Shown here in pieces: positions 36,573-45,400 of a stretch of DNA of 64,000 bases. How positions within the stretch are numbered: the stretch's first letter is position 1; every line of letters starts with the position of its first letter. The translations under genes and the position numbers were made by a program. The DNA is from Oceanococcus sp. GTDB taxonomy: Bacteria > Pseudomonadota > Gammaproteobacteria > Nevskiales > Oceanococcaceae. The stretch is taken from assembly GCA_030147945.1 (NCBI GenBank), contig JASBUL010000016.1, positions 1 through 64,000 of the forward strand, in the 5' to 3' direction. A model generated the notes under the pieces. The model was not told the origin of the DNA and did not search any database. It saw only the letters and a program-made list of their open reading frames with translations.

Positions 36573-36869
36573 CTAACCCGCCGCTTCAGCCGAACTGTTC
36601 TGTGCCTGTGCGCGTCGTAAAAACCACTCCACCAGCACGAAGGCAAACGGCACGATGGCTGCGACCAGTAATCCCAGCCAAGTCACAAGCGACCATCCAC
36701 GCTGACTGGACACCAGCAGCGAAGCCACCAGATAGAGCATGAACAACACACCGTGCGTCATGCCGATCACATAGACGAACTCGCGGCTGATCAGGCCCAG
36801 CGTCACGGCCAGAATAGTGAGATAAGACAAACCTTCGCTGATGCTGATGGCGCGAAATGCGGCAAGCAT
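36573..36869 (-). CDS. DUF3817 family integral membrane protein
   Basis: A 98-residue protein with three transmembrane helices (ISEGLSYLTILAVTLGLI, THGVLFMLYLVASLLV, WLGLLVAAIVPFAFVLVEWFL). RAISISEGLSYL and IGMTHGVLF are the family signatures; the conserved Glu and His within helices suggest a haem or substrate-handling role, but none is established. ATG 36869 has AAGGAA eight bases upstream. It lies about 80 bases downstream of tRNA-Phe. Confidence 0.8.
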   Translation of the reverse strand: MLAAFRAISISEGLSYLTILAVTLGLISREFVYVIGMTHGVLFMLYLVASLLVSSQRGWSLVTWLGLLVAAIVPFAFVLVEWFLRRAQAQNSSAEAAG

Positions 36870-36950
36870 GTTGAGTTCCTTGAATACAACGGGATACGCA
36901 TAGCATGACAGCATCAACTGATCTGCCAACAGCGCGAATACGGGAAAAGA

Positions 36951-37026
36951 TGGTGGCCAAGGGCGGAATCGAACCACCGACACGCGGATTTTCAATCCGC
37001 TGCTCTACCAACTGAGCTACTTGGCC
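36951..37026 (-). tRNA. tRNA-Phe (anticodon GAA)
   Basis: A 76-base cloverleaf on the minus strand beginning GGCCAAGTAGCTCAGTTGGT, with anticodon loop TTGAAAA, T arm GGTTCGATTCC and encoded CCA. It follows asmA/mutY/yggX in the same orientation, as in Pseudomonas. Confidence 0.96.
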
Positions 37027-37088
37027 AGATCTTGAAGCTTATCTTCGCGCCAACCGTGTTGCACGGCGGCACAAGGCGAAGGGCGCGT

Positions 37089-37117
37089 ATTAAACCGTTA
37101 GTCCAGCGGCGCGTCAA
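37089..37117 (-). promoter_or_regulatory. Promoter of tRNA-Phe
   Basis: Minus-strand -35 TTGACG (37112-37117) and -10 TTTAAT (37089-37094), 17 bases apart, with a GC-rich discriminator (ACGCGCC). It lies just beyond the yggX stop and gives the tRNA a strong independent start. Confidence 0.75.
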
Positions 37118-37135
37118 GCGAAAGCCGCTATTGCC

Positions 37136-37408
37136 CTATTCCGAAGGCGGCGTGTAGCTGGTCTGGGCGAGCTCACCGCCGCCGAAGAAATACTTTTCCA
37201 TTTCCTCGGCCAGGAAGCTGCGCGCTTTGGGATCGGCCAGAACCAGCCGGTATTCGTTGATCAAGCGCGTCTGATGGGCCAGCCATTCCTGCCAAGCCGC
37301 CTTGGACACCTGCTCGAAAATGCGTTGCCCGAGATCACCCGGGTACGGCGGACGATCCAGTCCTTCGGAAGGAATGCCCAGTTTGATGCACTTCACGATG
37401 CGGCTCAT
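37136..37408 (-). CDS. yggX: Fe(2+)-trafficking / oxidative damage protection protein YggX
   Basis: A 90-residue cytosolic protein that protects labile Fe-S clusters, including that of MutY. RIVKCIKLG carries the family's single conserved cysteine, followed by EGLDRPPYPGDLGQRI and WLAHQTRLINEYRL. The ATG at 37408 overlaps the mutY stop (ATGA), so both are translated together. Pairing of a cluster-protecting protein with a 4Fe-4S DNA glycosylase is widespread in gammaproteobacteria. Confidence 0.95.
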   Translation of the reverse strand: MSRIVKCIKLGIPSEGLDRPPYPGDLGQRIFEQVSKAAWQEWLAHQTRLINEYRLVLADPKARSFLAEEMEKYFFGGGELAQTSYTPPSE

Positions 37409-38418
37409 GCGCAATAAGTCTCTATCAGTCGTCGTACAGGTTGCGGCAGCCCCAGAGACAGCGCCGCCTCTACAGTATGCCAGTCGTGGCCGTCGCGCTC
37501 AGCCAGACGATCAGATGCCAGCTGTGCACTGACCGGCTCCAGCCACAGGGAAAAATGGCTGAACTCATGCCGCAATGCCGGGCCCAGACTGCTGAGCTGG
37601 CTCACGTCGTCCGCGTGGTCGCTGTATTCCGGCAGTGACCACAGCCCGCCCCAGATACCGCTAGGTGGCCGTCGCTGCAGCAGGATACGATCCTGCGCAT
37701 CACGCACGATGAGAAACTTCTCCTCCCGAACCGGTCGCGCCTTGCGCGGCTTGGGCGCGGGAATGGTGGCGATCTTTCCCTGCGCGCGGGCTTGGCAATC
37801 CGCATCCACCGGGCACTCTGCACAACGTGGGTTGCGGCGCACGCAAAGCGTCGCCCCCAGGTCCATCATGGCTTGCGCGTAGTCCGCCTGACGCGTGTCT
37901 GGCAGGCGCGCCTCAGCCACCGCCCACAAGCGCTTGAGCACCGCGCTCTGACCGGGCCAGCCCTCGACCCCGGCATGCCGCGCCAGAACCCGCTTGACGT
38001 TGCCATCGAGTATCGCCGCGCGTTGCCCGAATGCCTGCGCGGCAATTGCGCCAGCCGTGGAACGCCCGATCCCGGGCAGTTGCTGCAACGTTTCAACGTC
38101 CTGGGGAAACACCCCGTCAAAATCGTCCACCAGGATGCGCGCTGCGCGGTGCAGATTGCGCGCGCGGGCGTAGTAGCCCAACCCGGACCACAGGCTCATC
38201 AGCTCATCCTGATCACACCGCGCCAGCGCCTGAACATCGGGCAGGCGCGCCATGAAGGCCTGGAAGTAGGGCATGACCGCGCTCACCGTGGTCTGTTGCA
38301 GCATGATCTCCGAAACCCACACGCGGTAGGGGCTGCGCGGGTTTTGCCACGGCAGGTCGTGACGCCCGTGCACATCGAACCAGGCGAGTACCCGTGCCGG
38401 CCAATGCTCAGCGCGCAT
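37405..38418 (-). CDS. mutY: A/G-specific adenine DNA glycosylase
   Basis: Removes adenine mispaired with 8-oxoguanine, working with MutM (encoded at 59.6 kb). Catalytic residues E37 (VSEIMLQQT) and D138 (LDGNVKRV) flank the helix-hairpin-helix LPGIGRSTAGAIA. Four cysteines, C192, C199, C202 and C208, bind the 4Fe-4S cluster. The C-terminal Nudix-like domain (LIVRDAQDRILLQRRP) recognises 8-oxoG. Its start lies 11 bases inside the SRPBCC gene. Confidence 0.96.
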   Translation of the reverse strand: MRAEHWPARVLAWFDVHGRHDLPWQNPRSPYRVWVSEIMLQQTTVSAVMPYFQAFMARLPDVQALARCDQDELMSLWSGLGYYARARNLHRAARILVDDFDGVFPQDVETLQQLPGIGRSTAGAIAAQAFGQRAAILDGNVKRVLARHAGVEGWPGQSAVLKRLWAVAEARLPDTRQADYAQAMMDLGATLCVRRNPRCAECPVDADCQARAQGKIATIPAPKPRKARPVREEKFLIVRDAQDRILLQRRPPSGIWGGLWSLPEYSDHADDVSQLSSLGPALRHEFSHFSLWLEPVSAQLASDRLAERDGHDWHTVEAALSLGLPQPVRRLIETYCA

Positions 38419-38908
38419 TGGCCAGACGCTCTATACCTTCGGCGGTGTGTACGGCCTCGCTGGCCAGTTTGCGCTCGATCAACCACGGACCAATGATCGG
38501 AGGCACCCAGAAATCCGGCTCGACCACCGCCTCGAAGATCAGCCGCGCCTCCTCACCTTCATCCCAGATACGCCACGAAGCCTGACCAAATTTCAGGTTG
38601 CTCATGTCCGGAATGACCTCGGCACGCAGATGCTGCGGAGGCTCCTTGTACATGTCCTGAACCTGATCGAAGACGCGACAGATACCCATCACGCAGACCC
38701 GCACCTGAGTGTGGACCCGCTGGGCCGGCGCCAGCGCGCCGTCAATCGGCACGGCCTGAATGATCGCCGGATTGATCTGCGCCAGACGCGCGTAGTCCGT
38801 GAACACCGCGTAAGCCTTGTCCGCCGAGGTCTGCATCACCGCATGCATGACCACCTGATAGCGCTTGCCCACGTGCGTCACCTCGAGATGCTCGAGACGT
38901 GATGCCAT
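38408..38908 (-). CDS. SRPBCC family protein (START-like, Coq10/cyclase type)
   Basis: A 166-residue lipid- or polyketide-binding helix-grip protein. It has the pattern VVMHAVMQTSADKAYAVFTDYARLAQINPAI typical of Coq10-like and polyketide-cyclase-like SRPBCC folds, with a long C-terminal helix (PWLIERKLASEAVHTAEGIERL). No catalytic signature or signal peptide. It is inserted between asmA and mutY, overlapping mutY by 11 bases, so it is part of the DNA-repair operon transcriptionally. Function is unknown. Confidence 0.75.
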   Translation of the reverse strand: MASRLEHLEVTHVGKRYQVVMHAVMQTSADKAYAVFTDYARLAQINPAIIQAVPIDGALAPAQRVHTQVRVCVMGICRVFDQVQDMYKEPPQHLRAEVIPDMSNLKFGQASWRIWDEGEEARLIFEAVVEPDFWVPPIIGPWLIERKLASEAVHTAEGIERLANAR

Positions 38909-38927
38909 GTTGTCGAACGCCTCGCTC

Positions 38928-41312
38928 TTATTGCTGTTGCTGCTGTGCGGGCTGCGGAGTGGTTTTGGGCTGCTGTTGTGGCTCGCTTTTGGGCTGTTGC
39001 TGCTGTTTGCGAAAAAAGTCCGTGAGCTTGTCGTTGAGCTTGTCTTTCAGCTCGTCCTTCTTCTCGTCCACTTTGTCCTGCAACTCCGCCCGCGCCTTCT
39101 CCTTGAGCACATCTTCCAGATTGACTTTGAACTGAGGCTTGGTCAACGGCCCACTGATCTCGACCGGAATCGCCAGCCCGATCAGCTTGGACAGGGTCTT
39201 GTCGTTGCGGGTGGTCGGGTTCTCCAGCAGGGTCGGCGCGAGCTTGAGGTCAAACTGCCCAGCCAGCACGTCGATGAAACCGTCACCGCCGAACTTGAAC
39301 CAGGGGTTGTTGCCGCCCAAATCCTGCACCTTGAGCTTGCCCGACTGGATTAAAAAGCGCCCGACCAGCTCACTGAATGCGGTGGCCTCACCACTTTGCG
39401 CCGCCTGGGCCTTGCTGCCCCCGGCCAGAGCGCTGGCCTTGCGCACTAGATCAACCAGGCTGATGCCCTGCACCTCGCCATCCTTGAGCTTGTAGTTGGC
39501 CTCACCGCTGGCGCTTGAACGCATGGCACCCACCGTGGCGCCCTGCGATTGCAGATTCAGTCCCAACTCGGTGGTCCCGGTGATCCAGCGGCTGCCCCAG
39601 CCATCTTGCAGGAAATCACCCAGGCCGATGGCCTTGGCCGACAGATCCACCCCGAGCACGGGCTTGGGCTTGGATGCGTCAATACTGTTGTTGAGCGCGA
39701 GCTGCCCACCATAGGCATTGGCCACCAGCTGCTGCTTGACCGGCGTGCCCGGGCGCGCATCCGCAGTCCACCGCACATCGCGGAATTTCACACCGTAGGC
39801 GTTGAGCCGACTGATCTGCACACGCGCGGTCAGGTTCAGATCACGCGCCCAGTCCATCGGCACTTCCATGCTGTTGAGATCCCCCGCCGAGGACGATGAC
39901 GCGCCGGAGTCCTTTTTGCTTGCGCCCTCACCGCCAACCCAGTCGCTCACCGTGAGGCCCGCAAGATCGAGGTTGGCGCGCAGCTGAGGCTTGTCGAACT
40001 GGGCTACGGATGCCTTGCCAGAGAGTGCTTCGCCAGCCAGTTGACCACTGATCTTTTCAATCGAAATACGATCCGGCGCGATGGCGTAGGTCATGTCCAA
40101 ACGGGTGGGCCCGGCCGACTTGGGAGCGCCGACGGGATAGCCCAACGCAGCCAGATAGGCATGCAGGTCCAGCGGCTTCAGGCTGATGCTGCCACTGCCG
40201 GTCTGGTTGGCGATGCTGGTCAGCGCCGCCTTGGCGGTGAGCTTGAGCTCGCCAAAGCTGATGTCCAGCGTGGTCGCCTCAACCCGATCGTTGCCCAGCG
40301 AAGCGTCCGCCTGCAGGGCAAAGCTCAGGTTCGGCCAGTGCCCGGATTCCTCCGGCAGCGCGACCTCCAAGGCCTTGGCCATCCGCCGCACATCCACATT
40401 TGAACCCTTGAGATCGAGCTTGGCCTTCTGCGCTGATGACAGCTCATCAAGCTGGGCGCTGAATGTGACCAGCTGATCCACAAAACGTAGCTCGCCGTCA
40501 GACACCGCAGCCGTCTGCGTTTTGCCGTTGTACGCGGCGCTCAGCGCCAATGCGATCTGCTGTTCGCCACCGGGCACGGCATCGCCGCGCGCACTGGCGG
40601 TGGCGCTGAACTGGTCGAAACGTGCAAACGGGCCGTCCAGCTCAAACTGCCAGTCAGTTTGTGCCTTGAGTTCGATCTGGGTCTTGTCGGCCAGCGTCAG
40701 CATCACCGACACGGCCAGCGTCGATGGCTCGCCCAGCCTGATCGGGCCCGTTTCCAGATTCAGCCCCTCGACCACGGTGACCTGATCCCCGTCACGCCAC
40801 TGCAGACGTGCATCGAACAGTTCAAGCCCGGCGATGCTCAAATCCTGCACATCCACTTCGCCACGCACCTCAACCGGATCATCCGGCTCGGTCGGCTCGG
40901 CTTCATCCGCGCCCGCCAGGTCATCCCAGTTGCTTGATCCATCTGCCTTGCGCTGCAGATTGAGCACCAGCCCATGCAGGGCGATCTTGCCCAGCTCGAC
41001 CTGCCCCTTGAGCAGCGGGAGCAGCCGCAACCGCGCCTCCAGATGTTCGATGCGCGCGAACTCGGGGTCATCAAAACCGGCAGCATTGGACAGGGCCAGG
41101 GCGTTGGCCTCAACTACCAGCCAGGGGAAAACGCTGAGTTCCAGCGGGCCGCTGAGGGTCAGATCGCGCCCGGTGTGTTTTTTGACCTGCGCCTGGATAT
41201 CGTCCTTGTAATCGTTGGGATCAAAGGTGAACGCCACAACCGCCAGCGCCCCACCCAGGAGCACAACCAGCGCGAGCAGGACAAAAAGAAGCTTTTTCAG
41301 AAACGGGCTCAT
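38928..41312 (-). CDS. asmA: AsmA family protein
   Basis: A 794-residue inner-membrane-anchored periplasmic protein of the bridge-like lipid transfer group, implicated in outer-membrane lipid homeostasis. The N-terminal helix (LLFVLLALVVLLGGALAVVAF) is followed by the AsmA signature FDPNDYKDDIQAQVKKHTGRDL. The C-terminal AsmA_2 region has VRKASALAGG and GKLKVQDLGG. The extreme C-terminus is unusual: a charged helix (ELQDKVDEKKDELKDKL) leads into a Gln/Pro-rich tail. ATG 41312 is chosen over one 36 bases upstream. Confidence 0.9.
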   Translation of the reverse strand: MSPFLKKLLFVLLALVVLLGGALAVVAFTFDPNDYKDDIQAQVKKHTGRDLTLSGPLELSVFPWLVVEANALALSNAAGFDDPEFARIEHLEARLRLLPLLKGQVELGKIALHGLVLNLQRKADGSSNWDDLAGADEAEPTEPDDPVEVRGEVDVQDLSIAGLELFDARLQWRDGDQVTVVEGLNLETGPIRLGEPSTLAVSVMLTLADKTQIELKAQTDWQFELDGPFARFDQFSATASARGDAVPGGEQQIALALSAAYNGKTQTAAVSDGELRFVDQLVTFSAQLDELSSAQKAKLDLKGSNVDVRRMAKALEVALPEESGHWPNLSFALQADASLGNDRVEATTLDISFGELKLTAKAALTSIANQTGSGSISLKPLDLHAYLAALGYPVGAPKSAGPTRLDMTYAIAPDRISIEKISGQLAGEALSGKASVAQFDKPQLRANLDLAGLTVSDWVGGEGASKKDSGASSSSAGDLNSMEVPMDWARDLNLTARVQISRLNAYGVKFRDVRWTADARPGTPVKQQLVANAYGGQLALNNSIDASKPKPVLGVDLSAKAIGLGDFLQDGWGSRWITGTTELGLNLQSQGATVGAMRSSASGEANYKLKDGEVQGISLVDLVRKASALAGGSKAQAAQSGEATAFSELVGRFLIQSGKLKVQDLGGNNPWFKFGGDGFIDVLAGQFDLKLAPTLLENPTTRNDKTLSKLIGLAIPVEISGPLTKPQFKVNLEDVLKEKARAELQDKVDEKKDELKDKLNDKLTDFFRKQQQQPKSEPQQQPKTTPQPAQQQQQ

Positions 41313-41537
41313 GCACAATCCCAGCAGCGCAAATGGAACGGAACTCATCGACCCGTCAGGGCTGGTTGAGTTCAGACCAACAGCTTACCGGAGGGCGCGA
41401 CGCCCCGCGATGACAGTGCCCAGCACTTTATTCATTGCCAGCGCTGGCGGCCGCGGGCCGAAGGGCAGCGACAGGGCGAAGTCCGAAGGGCAGGATGCCC
41501 GGAGCAACCCGGCACGCCGCAGCGACGCGAAGATTGA

Positions 41538-41611
41538 TGGAGCGGGTGATGGGAATCGAACCCACATTAAAAGCTTGGGAAGCTTCCGTTCTACCATTGA
41601 ACTACACCCGC
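41538..41611 (-). tRNA. tRNA-Gly (anticodon CCC)
   Basis: A 74-base cloverleaf on the minus strand beginning GCGGGTGTAGTTCAATGGTA. The anticodon stem GAAGC/GCTTT encloses loop TTCCCAA, giving CCC; the T arm is GGTTCGATTCC and CCA is encoded. About 225 bases of GC-rich sequence separate it from asmA; I see no gene there, only two copies of CGAAGGGCAG. Confidence 0.94.
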
Positions 41612-41760
41612 ATCGACGCGAAGTTTAGCTCAAAATTCGCGGCAACAGCGTGTGGCCCACGAAGCACGCCAGCCGATTGGTTAGAATGACGGGTTCACAC
41701 GCGGCACACCGGTGGCGCCGGTGCGCTCGCTTGCTGTCTTCTGCAATCTCCAGAGGTGTC

Positions 41761-41973
41761 ATGAGTCACACTCCGCACATCGTGGTCAACGGCGATCCGC
41801 AGCCCTGGCAGGATGGCGAAACCCTGGCCAGCCTGATCGAAAAGCTCGGATTGAGCGGCAAGCGCATCGCCGTGGAGGTCAACCAAGACATCATTCCGCG
41901 GGCCCGCCATGCGCAGCACGCGCTGGTCGCGGGTGACCGGATCGAGATCATTCAGGCCATCGGCGGCGGCTGA
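41761..41973 (+). CDS. thiS: Sulfur carrier protein ThiS
   Basis: A 70-residue ubiquitin-like sulfur carrier for the thiazole half of thiamine. The C-terminal diglycine (AIGGG) is the site of thiocarboxylation. The central LIEKLGLSGKRIAVEVNQ and RDGDRIEI-like segment are typical. GAGGTG precedes the ATG. It is followed by thiG at 26 bases. I see no TPP riboswitch in the 150 bases upstream. Confidence 0.95.
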   Translation: MSHTPHIVVNGDPQPWQDGETLASLIEKLGLSGKRIAVEVNQDIIPRARHAQHALVAGDRIEIIQAIGGG

Positions 41974-41999
41974 GGCCACACATCAAAGATTAGGACAAC

Positions 42000-42782
42000 A
42001 TGAGTCAGGACACGCTCACCATCGCCGGCCGGCAGTACGCCTCGCGCCTGTTGGTCGGAACCGGAAAATACAAGGACTTTGACGAAACCGGCCGGGCCAT
42101 TGCCGCCAGCGGCGCCGAGATCGTCACCGTCGCCTTGCGGCGTACCAACCTGGGCCAGAATCCGGATGAGCCCAATCTGCTGGATGTGATCCCGCCCGAG
42201 CAGTACACCATCCTGCCCAACACGGCCGGCTGCTACACCACCGAAGATGCGGTGCGCACGTGTCGCCTGGCGCGCGAACTGCTGGATGACCACCGCCTGG
42301 TCAAGCTCGAAGTGCTGGGCGATCAGAAAACCCTGTACCCGGATGTGCCCGCCACGCTGGAAGCCGCCGAGATTCTGGTCAAGGACGGTTTTGAGGTGAT
42401 GGTCTATACCAGCGACGACCCGATCATCGCCAAACGTCTGGAAGAGATGGGCTGCGTCGCGGTCATGCCGCTGGCCGCGCCGATCGGCTCCGGGCTGGGC
42501 ATTCAGAACAAGTACAACATTCTGACCATCATCGAGAACGCCAATGTACCGATTCTGGTCGATGCCGGGGTCGGCACCGCATCAGATGCCGCGCTGGCGA
42601 TGGAGCTGGGCTGCGACGGTGTGCTGATGAACACCGCCATCGCCGAAGCCAAAGACCCGATCCTCATGGCTCAGGCGATGAAGCACGGCATCATCGCCGG
42701 GCGCCAGGCATTTCTCGCCGGACGCATGCCGCGGCGGCGTTTCGCCTCGGCCTCATCGCCCTTAAGCGGCCTGATTGACTGA
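42000..42782 (+). CDS. thiG: Thiazole synthase ThiG
   Basis: Condenses deoxyxylulose phosphate, dehydroglycine and ThiS-borne sulfur into thiazole phosphate. A 260-residue TIM barrel with [13 protein letters not shown] at the start, the Schiff-base lysine region [15 protein letters not shown], and the phosphate-binding end [23 protein letters not shown]. The stop overlaps the trmB start by one base (TGATG). The last ~20 residues ([14 protein letters not shown]) follow the family. Confidence 0.96.
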   Translation: MSQDTLTIAGRQYASRLLVGTGKYKDFDETGRAIAASGAEIVTVALRRTNLGQNPDEPNLLDVIPPEQYTILPNTAGCYTTEDAVRTCRLARELLDDHRLVKLEVLGDQKTLYPDVPATLEAAEILVKDGFEVMVYTSDDPIIAKRLEEMGCVAVMPLAAPIGSGLGIQNKYNILTIIENANVPILVDAGVGTASDAALAMELGCDGVLMNTAIAEAKDPILMAQAMKHGIIAGRQAFLAGRMPRRRFASASSPLSGLID

Positions 42783-43474
42783 TGAGCGTATTCGCTGACA
42801 AACCGGTCCACCAGCCCGGCCCGCCGCGCACCTATGTGCGCCGCGAAGGCCGCCTGACCGATGGCCAGAAGCGCGCGCTCAGCGAGCTGCTGCCGCAATT
42901 CACCTACCCCGAAGACGGCCGCGCTCCGAGCGAGGTGTTCGGCCGTGAGGCCCCGCGCGTGCTGGAAATCGGCTTCGGCAATGGTGAAAGCCTGGCTGCA
43001 CAGGCAGGCAAGCACCGCGATCAGGATTTCATCGGCCTGGAGGTGCACCGCCCCGGGGTTGGCTACCTGCTGCAGGCGGTTGAGGCCGACAAACTGAGCA
43101 ATGTCAGGGTCAGCAGCAGCGACGCACTGTTGTTCCTGGATCAGGCCCTGCCACAGGCGAGCATTGATCGCGTGCAGGTGTTCTTTCCCGACCCATGGCC
43201 GAAAAAACGTCACCACAAGCGCCGCATCGTGCGCCCGGATGCGCTGGACAAAATCGCCCGCGTGATGAAGCCCGGTGCCGTCCTCGCCCTGGCCACGGAC
43301 TGGGACAACTACGCCGAGCAGATGATGGAGGTCCTCAGCGCCCATCCGGCATTTGAAAACTGCCATGGTGATGCACAGTTTGCGCCGCGCGCCGAACGTA
43401 TCGTGACCCGCTTCGAGCGACGCGCCCATCGCTTGGGGCATACAATCCACGATCTGGCTTTCTCCCGAAGGTAA
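42782..43474 (+). CDS. trmB: tRNA (guanine-N7-)-methyltransferase
   Basis: Methylates G46 in the tRNA variable loop. A 230-residue class I methyltransferase with SAM motif VLEIGFGNGESL, and the family-specific QVFFPDPWPKKRHHKRRIV. The N-terminal extension (RTYVRREGRLTDGQKRAL) is usual. It is coupled to thiG and ends one base before prkB, so the four genes form a tight operon. Confidence 0.95.
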   Translation: MSVFADKPVHQPGPPRTYVRREGRLTDGQKRALSELLPQFTYPEDGRAPSEVFGREAPRVLEIGFGNGESLAAQAGKHRDQDFIGLEVHRPGVGYLLQAVEADKLSNVRVSSSDALLFLDQALPQASIDRVQVFFPDPWPKKRHHKRRIVRPDALDKIARVMKPGAVLALATDWDNYAEQMMEVLSAHPAFENCHGDAQFAPRAERIVTRFERRAHRLGHTIHDLAFSRR

Positions 43475-43475
43475 A

Positions 43476-44369
43476 ATGTCGCAGCGTCACCCCATCATCG
43501 CCGTCACCGGCTCGTCAGGCGCAGGCACCAGCACTGCGCGACGGGCGTTTGAGCAGATCTTCCGGGTTCTGCATCAAAAGCCGGCGTATATCGAGGGTGA
43601 CAGCTTTCATTCCTACGACCGCGAGCAAATGCTCGCCGGCATTCAGCGGGCCAAGATTCGCGGCGAGAATTTCAGCCACTTCGGCCCCGGGGCCAATCAC
43701 CTCGACAAGCTGGAAGAGCTGTTCAGGCAGTACGCCGAAACCGGTACCGGTTTTCACCGCAAGTATCTGCACACCGAGGACGAAGCCAAGGTTCACAATC
43801 AGCCGGTCGGCACCTTCACCGAATGGCGCGACCTGCCTGACGACACCGATTTTCTGTTTTACGAAGGCCTGCACGGCGGTGCGGTGACCGAAGAAGTCGA
43901 TGTGGCCCAGCATGTCGACCTGCTGATCGGCATGACACCGACCATCAACCTGGAGTGGACGCAGAAAATCCGCCGCGACATCGAAGAGCGCGGCCACACC
44001 CCGGAAGACATCACCAAAACCATTTTGCGGCGCATGCCGGATTACGTGAACTACATCACCCCGCAGTTCTCGCGCACGCACATCAATTTCCAGCGCGTGC
44101 CGCTGGTCGACACCTCAAACCCCTTTGCCGCGCCGGAAATCCCCTCGCCGGATGAAAGTCTGACGGTGGTACGCGTAGCCCGCCCGGCGCGCCTGAAAAT
44201 CGACTTCCCGTACGCGCTGTCGATGATCCACGGCTCGTTCATGTCGCGGCCCAATACCCTGGTGGTGCCGGGCGCCAAGGCCGCGCTGGCCATGGAAATC
44301 ATTCTGCGCCCCATCATCGAAGACATGGCGCGCAAACGCCGCGAGCTGGTCCAAGGAAACGCCTCTTGA
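43476..44369 (+). CDS. prkB: Phosphoribulokinase (PrkB-like)
   Basis: A 297-residue kinase of the uridine-kinase/PRK P-loop family. The Walker A is GSSGAGTST at residues 12-20, and the octameric-PRK pattern appears in EGDSFHSYDREQM, RAKIRGENFSHFGPGANH, and LFYEGLHGG. It should phosphorylate ribulose-5-phosphate, yet no RuBisCO gene is in the window, and similar PrkB proteins occur in non-autotrophs such as E. coli. The stop overlaps the TTG start of the aldo/keto reductase. Confidence 0.9.
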   Translation: MSQRHPIIAVTGSSGAGTSTARRAFEQIFRVLHQKPAYIEGDSFHSYDREQMLAGIQRAKIRGENFSHFGPGANHLDKLEELFRQYAETGTGFHRKYLHTEDEAKVHNQPVGTFTEWRDLPDDTDFLFYEGLHGGAVTEEVDVAQHVDLLIGMTPTINLEWTQKIRRDIEERGHTPEDITKTILRRMPDYVNYITPQFSRTHINFQRVPLVDTSNPFAAPEIPSPDESLTVVRVARPARLKIDFPYALSMIHGSFMSRPNTLVVPGAKAALAMEIILRPIIEDMARKRRELVQGNAS

Positions 44370-45400
44370 AATACCGTCCGCTGGGCCGCACCGGCCTTGA
44401 TGTGAGTCTGATGGGCCTGGGCACCATGACCTGGGGCGAACAGAACACCCAGGACCAAGCCTTCGAGCAGCTCGACTACGCGATTGATCAGGGCATCAAC
44501 CTCATCGATGCCGCCGAGATGTATCCGGTGCCACCCAAGGCCGAAACCCAGGGTGCCACCGAACGCATCCTCGGCAACTGGCTCAAAGCTCGCGGCAAAA
44601 GGGACGACGTCATCCTCGCCACCAAGGTGCTGGGGCGCGCCGACTGGCTGCCCTGGGTCCGTGGCGGCCCGACGCTTGACCGGGCCAGCGTGCTGGCCGC
44701 TTGCGATGACAGCCTGCGCCGCCTGCAAACCGATGTGATCGACCTCTATCAGGTGCACTGGCCGGACCGGGAAACCAACTTCTTTGGCAAGCTCGGATAC
44801 ACCGCGCCCACCACCGACAACAGCGTTCCCATCGAGGAAACCCTGGATGCGCTGGACAGCCTGGTCAAAGCAGGCAAGGTCCGCCACATCGGAGTCTCCA
44901 ACGAAACCCCCTGGGGCGTGGCCGAGTACCTGCGCCTGGCGCGTGACAACAACAAACCCCGTATCGCCAGCATCCAGAACCCTTACAGCCTGCTCAACCG
45001 CAGTTACGAGATCGGCCTGGCCGAGTTTGCCGACCGCGAAGCGGTGGGCTTGCTGGCCTATTCGCCGCTGGGCTTTGGGGTGCTCTCCGGCAAATACCTG
45101 GATGCCACGCCAGCCGACGCACGCATCACCCTGTTCCCCCGCTTCGGGCGCTATACCAACCCCGAATCCATCGCGGCCACACGCGCTTATGTTGAGATTG
45201 CCCGCGATGCGGGGCTGGACCCGGCGCAGATGGCGCTGGCCTACATCAACGCGCGCCCGTTCACGACCAGCAACCTGATTGGCGCCACCAGCATGACGCA
45301 ACTGCGCAGCAACATCGCCTCGGTCTCTCTTGAGCTGACGGACGACGTGCTTAATGCCATAGAAGCGGTGCACTGCAACCAGCCCAATCCCGCGCCCTGA
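44366..45400 (+). CDS. tas: NADP(H)-dependent aldo/keto reductase, Tas family
   Basis: A 344-residue (beta/alpha)8 oxidoreductase. The catalytic set is D48 (NLIDAAEMY, where Tyr follows), a lysine in ILATKVLG and a histidine in YQVHWPD. The long insertion after WPDRETNFFG is characteristic of Tas. The start is TTG 44366, with AAGGAA nine bases upstream, overlapping the prkB TGA (TTGA), so it is translationally coupled. Physiological substrate is unknown. Confidence 0.88.
   Translation: MKYRPLGRTGLDVSLMGLGTMTWGEQNTQDQAFEQLDYAIDQGINLIDAAEMYPVPPKAETQGATERILGNWLKARGKRDDVILATKVLGRADWLPWVRGGPTLDRASVLAACDDSLRRLQTDVIDLYQVHWPDRETNFFGKLGYTAPTTDNSVPIEETLDALDSLVKAGKVRHIGVSNETPWGVAEYLRLARDNNKPRIASIQNPYSLLNRSYEIGLAEFADREAVGLLAYSPLGFGVLSGKYLDATPADARITLFPRFGRYTNPESIAATRAYVEIARDAGLDPAQMALAYINARPFTTSNLIGATSMTQLRSNIASVSLELTDDVLNAIEAVHCNQPNPAP

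Noticed and set aside
41440-41530. Repeated CGAAGGGCAG elements downstream of tRNA-Gly as a repeat family
   Set aside because: Only two imperfectly spaced copies; too little to call a repeat element or gene remnant.
41612-41760. TPP riboswitch upstream of thiS
   Set aside because: I looked for the conserved CTGAGA and ACCTGATCTGG-type elements of the thi-box and did not find them.
43476-44369. Evidence for a Calvin cycle from the phosphoribulokinase gene
   Set aside because: No RuBisCO or other cycle genes are present, and PrkB-type proteins occur in heterotrophs.
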